This document shows, piece by piece, positions 55,820 to 64,000 of a stretch of 64,000 bases of DNA; positions within the stretch are counted from its first letter, which is position 1; every line of letters begins with the position of its first letter. The position numbers and the translations under genes were made by a program. The stretch comes from Pyrrhosoma nymphula (lineage: Eukaryota; Arthropoda; Insecta; Odonata; Coenagrionidae), in NCBI GenBank assembly GCA_963573305.1, contig OY754329.1:45156417-45220416 (forward strand). The letters are read 5' to 3'. The notes below the pieces were generated by a model. The model searched no databases, was not told the DNA's origin, and saw nothing but the letters and a program-made list of their open reading frames with translations.

Positions 55820-58800
55820 ATGGCGCACGCCTTCGTTCAATATCTGCATGAATGGAAGGGGAAGTCGGAAATAGTACCGACTGAGAACATCTTTCCCCGC
55901 AACGCTCCATTCACAATTGAAACGGAATACCATGTCAAATGTAAAGTGGACGATACAGAGACTGAAGATGAAGACTTCTTCAGGGCGCAAGTTCTTAACA
56001 CGGCGGCATCAGTAAGTGACGTGGAGGAATGGGTTAAAAGCCAGAAGAGGATCAAAGTTCCTCCCGTCAAACATTTTGTTCAGTGTAGGACAAATATAAA
56101 AAAAATTTACCGGAACACATCAGAATTCAACACACATCAGAATCAAGAGCAGCAAAGAAAGGTGAATAACCCTTTTTGTTTTAAAACATTATAATTAATA
56201 TTAGTTCCGTTTCCATGCAGGTTATATATTTGCTTGAATATATTGCTTTAAGAATGTTGAATGAAATTAATTGATTTCACGAATTTTCAGCAGAGAAATC
56301 ACGCGGTGCAAAGTTCACTTAGTCGGAACATGAATAAGATGTTGAATTCAGCCCGTGTTCGCATGAATTCTTATGAGAATCCGTCGTCAAGTACTGACTC
56401 CGATGACCCATCGAGTTTCAGTAAGCGTTCAAAAATGACCAGGTAAGTCTACAACTGTAATTTTCACTGTTAACCTTGACTAAGGGTATTTTTTAATATC
56501 ATTCTATAGCAGTTGTAATCATTGATGTAGTGATGATTTACATTGAATTAGTTTCCTGACCACATGAGTATTTGGTTGACTGGTTGTCGGGTGTTCACCC
56601 TCAACCACTTTACTTAAATTTTCTAAGATCTTAAGCGCATTAAACTGCTTATGAATAAGTGTGGATTACACTGAGACATCCCCCCTCCACTTTTGTGTTC
56701 AACTATGTCGTTGTCATGTCACATTGATGTTAGCTCACCAGGAACACTCAATGGGCCATTGGTCTAGGGTTCTTCAAATATGAATACTATTTTGTGTTTT
56801 GAAATATGTGAGGTACTCAAGAATGTAAGGTCACTTATTCTTATCATTAAGGGAGGAATCTGCTGACAAGAAGACCACTAATAAGTGGAAAAAAAAATAC
56901 TTGTCCTTGTTAAAGGAGCATTCCGAATTGGCGGTGAAGTACGAACGGCTGCAGGGACAGCTAAAAGTAGCTGACAGTAAAGTGCTTTGCTTGGAAGATA
57001 ACTGCCGGACCTTAAAGGAAGTAAACCAAAGTCTGCAAACAGCAATTAATATAATACAAGGTACATTGCTTAGTTGTTATTTTCATTGGACGTGCTTCTT
57101 GTTGGTTGTGAGCTACTATAATTATTCTTTGATGGAAAGATGGGGCTCATCTGATTGTGCGTTATGACCAGACTATTTGTTGTATATTGAAACATGAAGT
57201 TTGACTGAATATGTTATTTGTTTCTTGATTAAGTCTGTAAAATCATTTTTTGTGATGTTACTTTCAGCTGACACTCTGTCTGAAGCATCGAGAACTTCCT
57301 CATCGCGGTCATCTTCAAAATCATCTTCAAATACATGTGTGGTCTTGCAAGGTGATGAAAGTCCCATGAGTGAAAGTCTGCCAAAGCAGTCCCTCCTGTA
57401 TGAAAAGGATGACAATGGTGAGGAATCATCAAGTCTTTATTTCACCCTATTGTTCCTTCAGGTGTCTCTTAACTCTCTCCAATGGGGGCGGTGGCTCGGC
57501 TTAGTCGGGGAGTGGGGGAAGCGGAGGCTAATCCCATCCCCGTTCGCAACAGCTTCGCAGTTTTGTCGGAGGACAATTCTGGGGGGCCAGTTAGCGAGGT
57601 CAGGAACGAACCCCCCGTTGCAAGGGACTCAACTTCGAACGGCAGCCGGGCTGGGAGGGCAGGGATAGTATTGTTAGGGAGTTCAAACGTCCGGCGGATT
57701 TTCCCCCAGTTAGAGAAGAGGGCAAGGAGAGACGGAGCGGACCAACGGGTCACCTCCTGGTGTATACCAGGGGGAATCGTACCCAATTCTACGGCGGTGG
57801 TAAAAGCAGCGGTGAAGGACACGGGCTGCTCTAGACTGCGGGTGGTGGCCCATGTCGGCACCAATGATGCTTCCGAGCGTAGAGCTGATGAGATCTTGGA
57901 TTCCTTTAGGGATCTAAACTCGGAGGTGGAACGCGTTCGGAGGGGCACTGGTGTCGATCTGCGACTATCCATCTGCAGCATTGTTCCACGGACTGACTGC
58001 GGCCCTCGAGTTTGGGACAGGATTGCCTGGATCAACAAGAGGCTGTGGAAATTCTGTGTAAGCATTGGGGCAGAGTTCGTGGATCTTCGGCCGGTGCTTA
58101 GATCGTGCCGGGCTCCCCTCAACTCGTCTGGGGTGCATTATTCCAACGAGGCGTCTGAACGGGTGGCTCGTAGGATTTTTGAGCACTGTAGATATTTTTT
58201 AGACTAGAGGGTAGGTCATCTAGTGGGATTTGTAAAGATTTAACCGAACGTAGCCTCCGAGGAAGTCCGCATTGCGAAAATGTTCACATCCAAGTAAACT
58301 TAGAAGGACTAAAGCCGGAAAATAGCGACAATATTCCCAAAACGCGTACTCCAGCGAAAGAAATTATATCAAATGTAATAAGCACTTCCAGTGAAATTCG
58401 CCCATCTAATACCCATAAGCGTGGAAAAGAACCAACCGACACTCAATCGACAAAATATGACATTAACTTTGTAGTAGTTAATTGCCGTAGCGTTAAAAAC
58501 AAGCGCGCTGAAATCGAGCATATATTTCAGGACGCAGACGTGGTCATAGGAACGGAGAGCTGGCTTACAGAGGATATAAGTGACAGCGAAGTTTTTCCTC
58601 CAGGATATAAAATCTACAGATGCGATCGAAGCGATAGGACAGGAGGCGGAGTTTTTATAGCAGTTAAATCACATTTACACAGCACCGCCCATGAAATAAC
58701 TGATAATGAAATAGAAAGCGTATGGTGTACAATTAAACAACGAAACAAAAGGAGTATACATGTTTGCTCTTTTTATAGACCTCCAAACTCCGAAGCTGAT

Positions 58801-61800
58801 ATTATTTACCAATTAGAAAATCAAATATCCGCATTTACTTTGAGAGACAGTAAAAGTGTAATCATTATTGGGGGAGATTTTAATCTGCCATCTATAAATT
58901 GGGATTCTTACACTGTAAAGCCAAATTCAAGGAATAGGGAAATCAGCGAGATCTTACTCAACATACTTACTAAGCACTCACTCGCCCAAGTAGTTGACAA
59001 GCCTACGAGAGGAAATAAAATATTAGACCTTTTTGCAGTAAGCCATCCTAGGTTGATAAAACAACTCGATATTATTGATGGCATAAGTGATCACAGAGTA
59101 ATTTTTGCAGCCTTAAAACTTGAAGTAGAGTCAGCTGTAAAACCGAAACGCAATATTTATTTATTTGATAAATGCAACTTCATAAAATTTGGCGAGATGC
59201 TTAATGATTCGTACACTGACTTCGTAGCTAAAACAGAGGACAAAAGCACTGATGCATCATGGAAATATTTCTTAGAAATTCTACGCCAGGGAATCAACGA
59301 ATATATTCCGCGAAAATTGAAATGTGATAGTAAAGAACCTCGCTGGTATAACAATGATGTTAGGAGGGACCTTAAGAGACAGAGAAAACTGTACAACTTA
59401 TTCAAAAAGTCCATTACGTTAGGTGACAAATCGAAGGAACTTGAAGCAAAAGAAAGTTACGCTGCACAACGCTCAAAAACCAAGAAATCAATGCGTACTG
59501 CATTGCGAAATTTCAAGAAAAAAGTACTTGGTGAATTACTCGAAGAAAATCCAAAATCTTTTTGGTCATATGCGAGAGAGCTTCAGGGAAAATCTTCAAC
59601 CGTAGATTCGTTATTTGATAAAGATGGCAAACTTGTCACCGATAATATTGACAAAGCTAACACGTTAAATTCCCACTTCGAAAGTGTATACACTACAGAC
59701 GATACTCCATGTTATTTCGACATTTCATTCACTGAGGAACCGATGAAAGAAATCACTATTCAATGTGATGGGATAACTAAACAGCTACAGTCGATCAAAA
59801 ATAGTAAATCTCCGGGTCCGGAGGGAATACCCGCGCGTGTCCTCAAGGAATTAGCGCCACAGATCGCACCGTTCTTAGACATAATATTCAAGAAGTCATT
59901 GTCTGAAGGAAAGATACCAATAGACAGGAAAATTGCAAACGTTACACCGATATTCAAAAAGGGAAACAGACATGACCCAGGGAACTATCGACCAATTTCA
60001 TTAACGTCTATTATAGGCAAGATACTCGAACATATCGTCGTTAGCAATATCATGACGTTCCTGGACAGTCGTAACTTCCTTCATGGCTGTCAGCACGGCT
60101 TTCGGAAAGGTAGATCATGTGAAACACAGCTCGCGCTCTTTCTTCATGACGTTCTCAAATCTGGTGAATCGAAAATACAAGTGGACGCATTATTCCTAGA
60201 TTTTAAGAAAGCTTTCGACACGGTACCTCACAACAAACTTTTATACAAATTACAGTCATGCGGCCTAAACGAAACAGTAGTAAACTGGATACGCGACTTT
60301 CTGAGTGATCGTAAGCAAAAAGTAGTTCTTGACGGAATTAGCTCTGATGCAGTTAAAGTGACATCAGGTGTCCCACAAGGAAGCGTAATCGGCCCCCTTT
60401 TGTTCATTATATACATAAATGACCTATGCTCTCGAATTAGCAGTAAAATACGTTTATTTGCTGATGACGCTGTCATCTATCGCGAAATTAATGATCACTC
60501 TGACTTTGAAATTCTATCATCGGATTTAAACAACGTTCATGTGTGGAGCCAAGAGTGGGGACTCGAACTTAATCTGAGCAAATGTGCGGCGGTACATTTC
60601 TTGCGGAGGTCGTCCAACTATCCCCGTGTATATGCTGTGGATGGCGTTAAGATAAAGGCGACAGATGAAGTTAAGTATCTGGGAGTTACGATAACCTCAA
60701 ACCTATCGTGGGGAACACATATAAGAAATATTTGTGGCAGAGCTCTGAAGAAGCTAGGATTCGTCAAGCGTATTGTGGGAAGATTCTCAGATGAAAAAGT
60801 AAAAGAGAGGTGCTATTTCGCACTCGTCCGGCCACACCTTGAATATGCAGCAAGCATATGGGATCCGGTGCAAAAAGAATTAATTCGGGAACTTAATAAA
60901 ATACAAAGGAAAGCTGCGCGATTCGTCAAAAACTGTTACGGGCGTACAGACAGCGTTACGCAGATGTTAAACGAATTAGGCTGGGAGCCGCTAGAGACTC
61001 GGAGGCTGCGCGCTAGGCTTAGATTACTTGAGCAATTGAGAATAGATATCTTTCAGAGCGACACGGAGAACATCATATTAGAACCCCACTATATTTCCAG
61101 GTCCGACAGAAACGATAAATTAAGAGAGATATTTTGCCGAACGGATAGGTATGGGAATTCGTTTTTCCACCGAACAATAAGGGACTTTAATAAATGCAAG
61201 GCGTAATTTCATAGAGCGTTTCCTTTTTATATGTAAACGGCTGGTGTCCTAACACCCCCCGCCACACGCCTATTGAGGCGGCTTGCGGGGTAGTATGTAG
61301 ATGTAGATGTAACTATTTGCAAAACTAGCTATCACAAAACTAAGAATTTAATTTCCAGAATATTGATTGGTATTTCTGCCCTTATTTCTCGTAATAATTC
61401 ATTTATACTTATCATAACTTGAATTTTTTTCATTGATAGAGCTTGAGCATCAGTCGGAGATACATGTGGAAGAGATTGACGAGGAAAATGAAAGAGGACA
61501 ACCCTTGCTTGACTCAGAGGAAGACTCGATTGCCCATGCATCCCAGAGATCTGGTATGATTTGATCAGTTGCATTTTGATATTTTTGTCCGCTTTGCTAT
61601 TATGTAGGAGATATATATGCTGGGGAGAGGATATTTTCACCATCAGGTAACCCTATTTTTTTTCCTCACATAGTGGGATGCTGTTAAAATATCTGGAGTA
61701 CCCCAGGAAAGTATTCCATTGCTCACTGGAAGAAATGGCGAGGTAATATATGTTTACTTATTTATAAAATTGCCTTGAATCTCCTGCTTTACCAATTATT

Positions 61801-63329
61801 TCCTTTGGTACTTATGTACAAATGAACAACATTCCAAACTGATAACCAGGTCAGAATGTCACAGGCCTGGGTAAGGCTAAGGATTTGAATCCTGCCTAGG
61901 TTATGTACTGAGATAAATTAATGTTACAGAAAAGACTATACAACCTTTGCCGATGGAGGACCTTGTAGTCTACTCTTAATTAAGCTTTCCTTTCAGTTTG
62001 AGTGGCCAATCATGTATTATTCATGATACCAATTCTAGTTGCATTACTTTGTTCTGCTTGGGTGTAGTTATGCTTAATTCAATGACTTGATTCTCAGAAG
62101 GGTACTTCTACCTCAGTTCAACAAACAATGGTCTCCATTGTGGATCGATATTAGTGTATGGGTAGAAAATCACCTGGAGCAACCATTGGCTGCCCCATGG
62201 TGCAATTGCCCCCCACCCTCCCTAAGAACCATGCATATTTATGTCATAGACCTTAAATTAAAAGCCTAAATTATGTTGTTGACTTTTTTACTGCAGAAGT
62301 TTTGATTATTTTATTTATAATCTAGTTAAATATAAATAAACTAAAACATGTAGTAGTATGATACTACTGAATGCTCTTGCCCATTGTACAATCTATATAA
62401 TCAACTACCATTTTTTGGTATAGTAAATTTATAAAGTTAGTAAGTACTATTTGCAAATTTTAGGCAAGAGCTCGAATGATGATTTTGGATTGAGTATGGA
62501 GAGAATATATGTAGTACAAAATATATTTATCCAGTTATGGGCTAAACATTATTGTCCCACAACTTTGACAAGCAGGGACCTGTATGAGGAAAAGTATAAT
62601 TTAAGGCACTGATTTCTTGGGAGGAATATTAATAAAGCTGAATTCATAAAAATCTCACAATAGGGTTTTGTACAAATCTGTTCCTACGCTTTTCATCATT
62701 TGTGAATTTTCTGACCATAAACAAATTTTGATCAAAATCATAGGTCCAAAGTGATCATTGCATGTTGAATTTCAGTGGAGTAACCCCTGTAAATATGATA
62801 TTGGCTGTTTAATGATGTTTTTTTTTAGGTTTACATGGGCCGTGGCCATTGGATTGCTGAGGCAGGTTGGAATTCAATCCGCCGATCTTCAAAAGAGACC
62901 CTTTTTGTAAGCCACCTTCTGGTAGCTCTGTTGAGTGAGGGTTGCCATTTATATAGGGTAAAACCTACACCAGAAACCAGACCTTTTCCTCCAGGAATTA
63001 TTGATACTATGCGAGGTACTGAATAAAATTTTTTTTCATGCATTGAGTAATATTTTAATTGATTACGTATGCTTCATATCTATCTATATATATATATATA
63101 TATTACCTAATGATGCCATGTTTTGTACATTTTAGATTGGCTCTGGTGCTTTTTTTATCGAACAAAACGGTGCACCATATATGCTAATGAAAGACTTGGC
63201 CTATTCAAACTGGAACAGAAACTTGGTGATGTGTGTAGAAATATGGACCCTTTACTGATTAAGAAAAAACAGGAGAGAAGGAAGGAGCTGACTGAGTTAA
63301 AAAAGAAAAATGTTTCAAAACAACAATAA
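55820..63329 (+). CDS. BEN-domain protein gene, nine exons
   Basis: Exons: 55820-56161, 56291-56442, 56852-57060, 57268-57417, 61440-61553, 61608-61646, ~61674-61742, 62829-63015, 63136-63329, all with GT-AG boundaries. Exon 1 (MAHAFVQYLHEWKGKSEIVP) forms a compact N-terminal domain ending in an acidic strip. Exon 2 is Ser/Asp-rich. Exon 3 is a coiled coil (LKEHSELAVKYERLQGQLKV). Exons 4-6 are acidic linkers. Exons 7-9 encode the BEN domain: IPLLTGRNGEVYMGRGHWI, then FVSHLLVALLSEG and KPTPETRPFPPGIIDTM. BEN domains bind DNA or mediate protein contacts in chromatin factors. A basic tail ends at TAA 63327; the AATAAA at 63325 overlaps it. Problem: exons 4-6 end in phase 1, but the BEN frame in exon 7 needs phase 0 at AG 61673, so either splicing differs or a 1-base lesion exists. 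Intron 4 carries a CR1 insertion. An in-frame upstream ATG at 55772 is possible but follows a hydrophobic run and is less likely. Confidence 0.72.
57482..58207 (+). CDS. CR1-C ORF1: SGNH/GDSL-type esterase protein
   Basis: 241 codons from ATG 57482 to TAG 58205. Esterase-type blocks are present in order: IVLLGSSNVRRIFPQ (nucleophile Ser region), LRVVAHVGTNDASE (the GTND block with the oxyanion Asn), and LNSSGVHYSNEASERVARRI (catalytic His region). Some CR1/L2 elements carry an esterase-type ORF1 instead of the zinc-finger ORF1, which contrasts with CR1-B here. The N-terminal ~45 residues are low-complexity. The likely role is RNP/membrane association during retrotransposition; no substrate is known. 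The frame ends TAT TTT TTA GAC TAG, where the TTTTTTA heptamer overlaps the start of the ORF2 frame. Confidence 0.85.
   Translation: MGAVARLSRGVGEAEANPIPVRNSFAVLSEDNSGGPVSEVRNEPPVARDSTSNGSRAGRAGIVLLGSSNVRRIFPQLEKRARRDGADQRVTSWCIPGGIVPNSTAVVKAAVKDTGCSRLRVVAHVGTNDASERRADEILDSFRDLNSEVERVRRGTGVDLRLSICSIVPRTDCGPRVWDRIAWINKRLWKFCVSIGAEFVDLRPVLRSCRAPLNSSGVHYSNEASERVARRIFEHCRYFLD
58192..61206 (+). CDS. CR1-C ORF2: endonuclease and reverse transcriptase, intact
   Basis: The frame is open from just after a TAG at 58189 to the TAA at 61204, about 1,004 codons, with no ATG before the endonuclease. Endonuclease motifs: VVNCRSVKN, IGTESWLTED, GGGVFIAV, SFYRPPNSE, IGGDFNLPSINWD, ISDHRVIF. RT motifs: SKSPGPEGIPARVLKEL, NYRPISLTSIIGK, HGFRKGRSCETQL, DFKKAFDTVPHNKLL, GVPQGSVIGPLLFIIYIND, RLFADDAVIYRE, YLGVTITSNLSWGTHI. 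All catalytic residues I know for these folds are present. The absence of an initiator ATG and the -1 relation to ORF1 at TTTTTTA suggest translation as an ORF1-ORF2 fusion, or reinitiation. If ORF2 started at the first GTG (58540) it would lose the opening Asn motif. Confidence 0.9.
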   Translation: MFFRLEGRSSSGICKDLTERSLRGSPHCENVHIQVNLEGLKPENSDNIPKTRTPAKEIISNVISTSSEIRPSNTHKRGKEPTDTQSTKYDINFVVVNCRSVKNKRAEIEHIFQDADVVIGTESWLTEDISDSEVFPPGYKIYRCDRSDRTGGGVFIAVKSHLHSTAHEITDNEIESVWCTIKQRNKRSIHVCSFYRPPNSEADIIYQLENQISAFTLRDSKSVIIIGGDFNLPSINWDSYTVKPNSRNREISEILLNILTKHSLAQVVDKPTRGNKILDLFAVSHPRLIKQLDIIDGISDHRVIFAALKLEVESAVKPKRNIYLFDKCNFIKFGEMLNDSYTDFVAKTEDKSTDASWKYFLEILRQGINEYIPRKLKCDSKEPRWYNNDVRRDLKRQRKLYNLFKKSITLGDKSKELEAKESYAAQRSKTKKSMRTALRNFKKKVLGELLEENPKSFWSYARELQGKSSTVDSLFDKDGKLVTDNIDKANTLNSHFESVYTTDDTPCYFDISFTEEPMKEITIQCDGITKQLQSIKNSKSPGPEGIPARVLKELAPQIAPFLDIIFKKSLSEGKIPIDRKIANVTPIFKKGNRHDPGNYRPISLTSIIGKILEHIVVSNIMTFLDSRNFLHGCQHGFRKGRSCETQLALFLHDVLKSGESKIQVDALFLDFKKAFDTVPHNKLLYKLQSCGLNETVVNWIRDFLSDRKQKVVLDGISSDAVKVTSGVPQGSVIGPLLFIIYINDLCSRISSKIRLFADDAVIYREINDHSDFEILSSDLNNVHVWSQEWGLELNLSKCAAVHFLRRSSNYPRVYAVDGVKIKATDEVKYLGVTITSNLSWGTHIRNICGRALKKLGFVKRIVGRFSDEKVKERCYFALVRPHLEYAASIWDPVQKELIRELNKIQRKAARFVKNCYGRTDSVTQMLNELGWEPLETRRLRARLRLLEQLRIDIFQSDTENIILEPHYISRSDRNDKLREIFCRTDRYGNSFFHRTIRDFNKCKA
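58195..58201 (+). promoter_or_regulatory. Putative -1 ribosomal frameshift heptamer TTTTTTA
   Basis: ORF1 reads TAT TTT TTA GAC TAG. Slipping back one base at T-TTT-TTA enters exactly the ORF2 frame. The overlap window is only 16 nt (58192-58207) and contains this canonical X-XXY-YYZ heptamer. A 6-bp stem (ACTAGA 58203-58208 with TCTAGT 58219-58224) follows, closer to the slip site than usual. Function is inferred. Confidence 0.55.
61743..62828. other. Intron 7 of the BEN gene
   Basis: About 1.1 kb of AT-rich intron. A B-box-like GGATTTGAATCC at 61883-61894 hints at an old tRNA-derived fragment, without an A box I accept. Confidence 0.5.
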
Positions 63330-63389
63330 ATTTATTCATATTTAACTTTACCCTTGCTTTTTTTGTCCGAGAACATCAGCTAACCGATT

Positions 63390-63879
63390 CCCCAGGGAGT
63401 AATTCCAGGGTGGTTCCCGCCAGGAACGTTTCCAGGGTGGTTCCCCTCCCAAAATCCCCCGGAACGGTTCCAGGGTGGTTCCCCCCGGAACGGTTCCAGG
63501 GTGGTTCCCCCCGGAACGGTTCCAGGGTGGTTCCCCCCGGAACGGTTCCAGGGTGGTTCCCCCTGGAACGGTTCCCCTCCCAAAATCCCCCCGGAACGGT
63601 TCCAGGGGGGAACGTTCTAACATTAAGGTTCCTGGGTGGTTCCCCCTGGAGCATTAAGGCTCCCGGGTGGTTCCCCCTGGAACATACGTTCCCGGGTGGT
63701 TCCCCCTGGAACATTACCGTTCCCGGGTGGTTCCAGGGGGGAACTACCCTGGAACTGGAGGGAACTTTCTAACAGGGGGAAGAGAGTAAGAATCCTTACT
63801 CTCTACCTAGAGAAAGATGGACGCTACCACAGAGTAATACCTTACTCTATGACGCTACTGTCCTTCGAAATATCGGAAG
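63390..63879. repeat. Right inverted end: GC-rich minisatellite and hairpin
   Basis: 63395-63600 holds about seven units of GGTTCCAGGGTGGTTCCCCC with GGAACG. 63610-63770 holds GGTTCCCCCTGGAACATTAA-type units that are the inverse of the left end. These are followed by AGAGAGTAAGAATCCTTACTCTCTACC (hairpin) and GACGCTA...GACGCTACTGTCC, which contains a ~34-bp internal duplication absent on the left. The frames rich in PG and PW are translations of the repeat, not genes. Confidence 0.9.
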
Positions 63880-64000
63880 TTTTAATTTGCGAGTGTTCTT
63901 TTTTCCGTTTGTATATTTTTATCAGCCACCCTCTTGGCATATTGTATATTTATCACCCGAGTGATTCTCCTAGAAGTGTTTTGTATATATATATATGATG
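63880..64000. other. Flank after the right inverted end
   Basis: AT-rich unique sequence ending in a short TA run at 63983-63996. Nothing else is seen. Confidence 0.4.

Larger units (their letters stand above)
57455..61312 (+). mobile_element. CR1-C: near-intact CR1 retrotransposon in intron 4 of the BEN gene
   Basis: It encodes an SGNH-esterase ORF1 (57482-58207) and a complete ORF2 (58192-61206), both without lesions. The 3' UTR has a stem-loop (CCCCGC...GCC tattga GGC...GCGGGG, 61256-61290) and ends in GTAGATGTAGATGT, a microsatellite tail. Orientation is the same as the host gene. The 5' boundary is uncertain, placed just before ORF1; no clear target duplication was defined. The open reading frames imply a recent, possibly competent insertion. 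Confidence 0.85.
49466..63879. mobile_element. Putative 14.4-kb element with inverted minisatellite ends
   Basis: The left end (CTTCCGATCTTTCTAAGGAC, then AGTAGCGTC, a 13-bp hairpin and a GC-rich minisatellite) is repeated inverted at the right end (minisatellite, hairpin, GACGCTACTGTCCTTCG, ATCGGAAG). The BEN gene's polyadenylation signal lies about 50-70 bp from the start of the right minisatellite. Contents: one minus-strand exon, a THAP-like ORF, a DGIGG-motif gene, a small minus ORF and a nine-exon BEN gene, plus a secondary CR1. No target duplication was found and no known transposase catalytic core was identified, so mobility is inferred from the inverted ends only. Confidence 0.5.

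Noticed and set aside
57469..58122. 217-codon minus-strand frame
   Set aside because: Antisense to the esterase ORF1, which has ordered catalytic blocks on the plus strand.
61850..61910. Possible tRNA-derived SINE (GGATTTGAATCC)
   Set aside because: Only a B-box-like palindrome; no acceptable A box, stem pairing or tail.
63348..63998. Several Pro/Gly/Trp-rich frames in both strands
   Set aside because: Translations of the GC-rich minisatellite, as are those at 49532-50016.

Overview
ORGANISM. This is eukaryotic nuclear DNA, AT-rich and dominated by transposable elements (TEs). Two genes have GT-AG introns. The TE mix (CR1-type and RTE-type retrotransposons, an R4/R2-like element with a restriction-like endonuclease, a Penelope-like element, Transib, mariner, piggyBac, hAT, MITEs and tRNA-derived SINEs) suggests an arthropod with a large, TE-rich genome. 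The sequence alone does not fix the species. There is no bacterial gene organisation, operon, CRISPR array or rRNA. LAYOUT. 0.2-10.1 kb: a three-layer nest. A minus-strand CR1-like element is split by a plus-strand CR1-like element with a PHD-finger ORF1 (6-bp target duplication), which is itself split by a 2.7-kb DNA transposon (6-bp target duplication). 10.1-20.5 kb: no supported host gene; MITEs, a 62-bp tandem array, a SINE and RTE-like 3' scraps. 20.7-25.5 kb: an old Transib-like element with ~0.85-kb inverted arms; a Penelope-like element sits in its left arm and a 5'-truncated CR1 in its right arm. 25.5-30.2 kb: a 3,874-bp Transib element with CACAGTG ends and a 5-bp CGCCG target duplication. 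It lies inside a ~0.56-kb repeat whose uninterrupted copy, with the empty target site, is at 40.2-40.75 kb. 33.7-38.1 kb: a hAT element with a nested foldback, then an internally deleted piggyBac. 38.1-48.3 kb: RTE-like pieces, a SINE scrap, a degraded R4-like element split by a MITE, and a palindromic mariner. 48.3-49.4 kb: a foldback of tRNA-derived SINE units. 49.47-63.88 kb: inverted minisatellite-bearing ends enclose a multi-exon BEN-domain gene, a THAP-like zinc-finger ORF, a DGIGG-motif gene and an unidentified minus-strand exon. HOW THE PARTS RELATE. Nearly every gene here belongs to a mobile element. Most are broken: frameshifts, internal deletions, or interruption by later insertions. 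The main intact coding units are the CR1 element in intron 4 of the BEN gene (esterase-type ORF1 overlapping ORF2 at a TTTTTTA heptamer) and, apart from one frame conflict between exons 6 and 7, the BEN gene. The best candidates for something undescribed are the 14.4-kb inverted-end locus at 49.5-63.9 kb and the Transib element with its empty-site paralogue.
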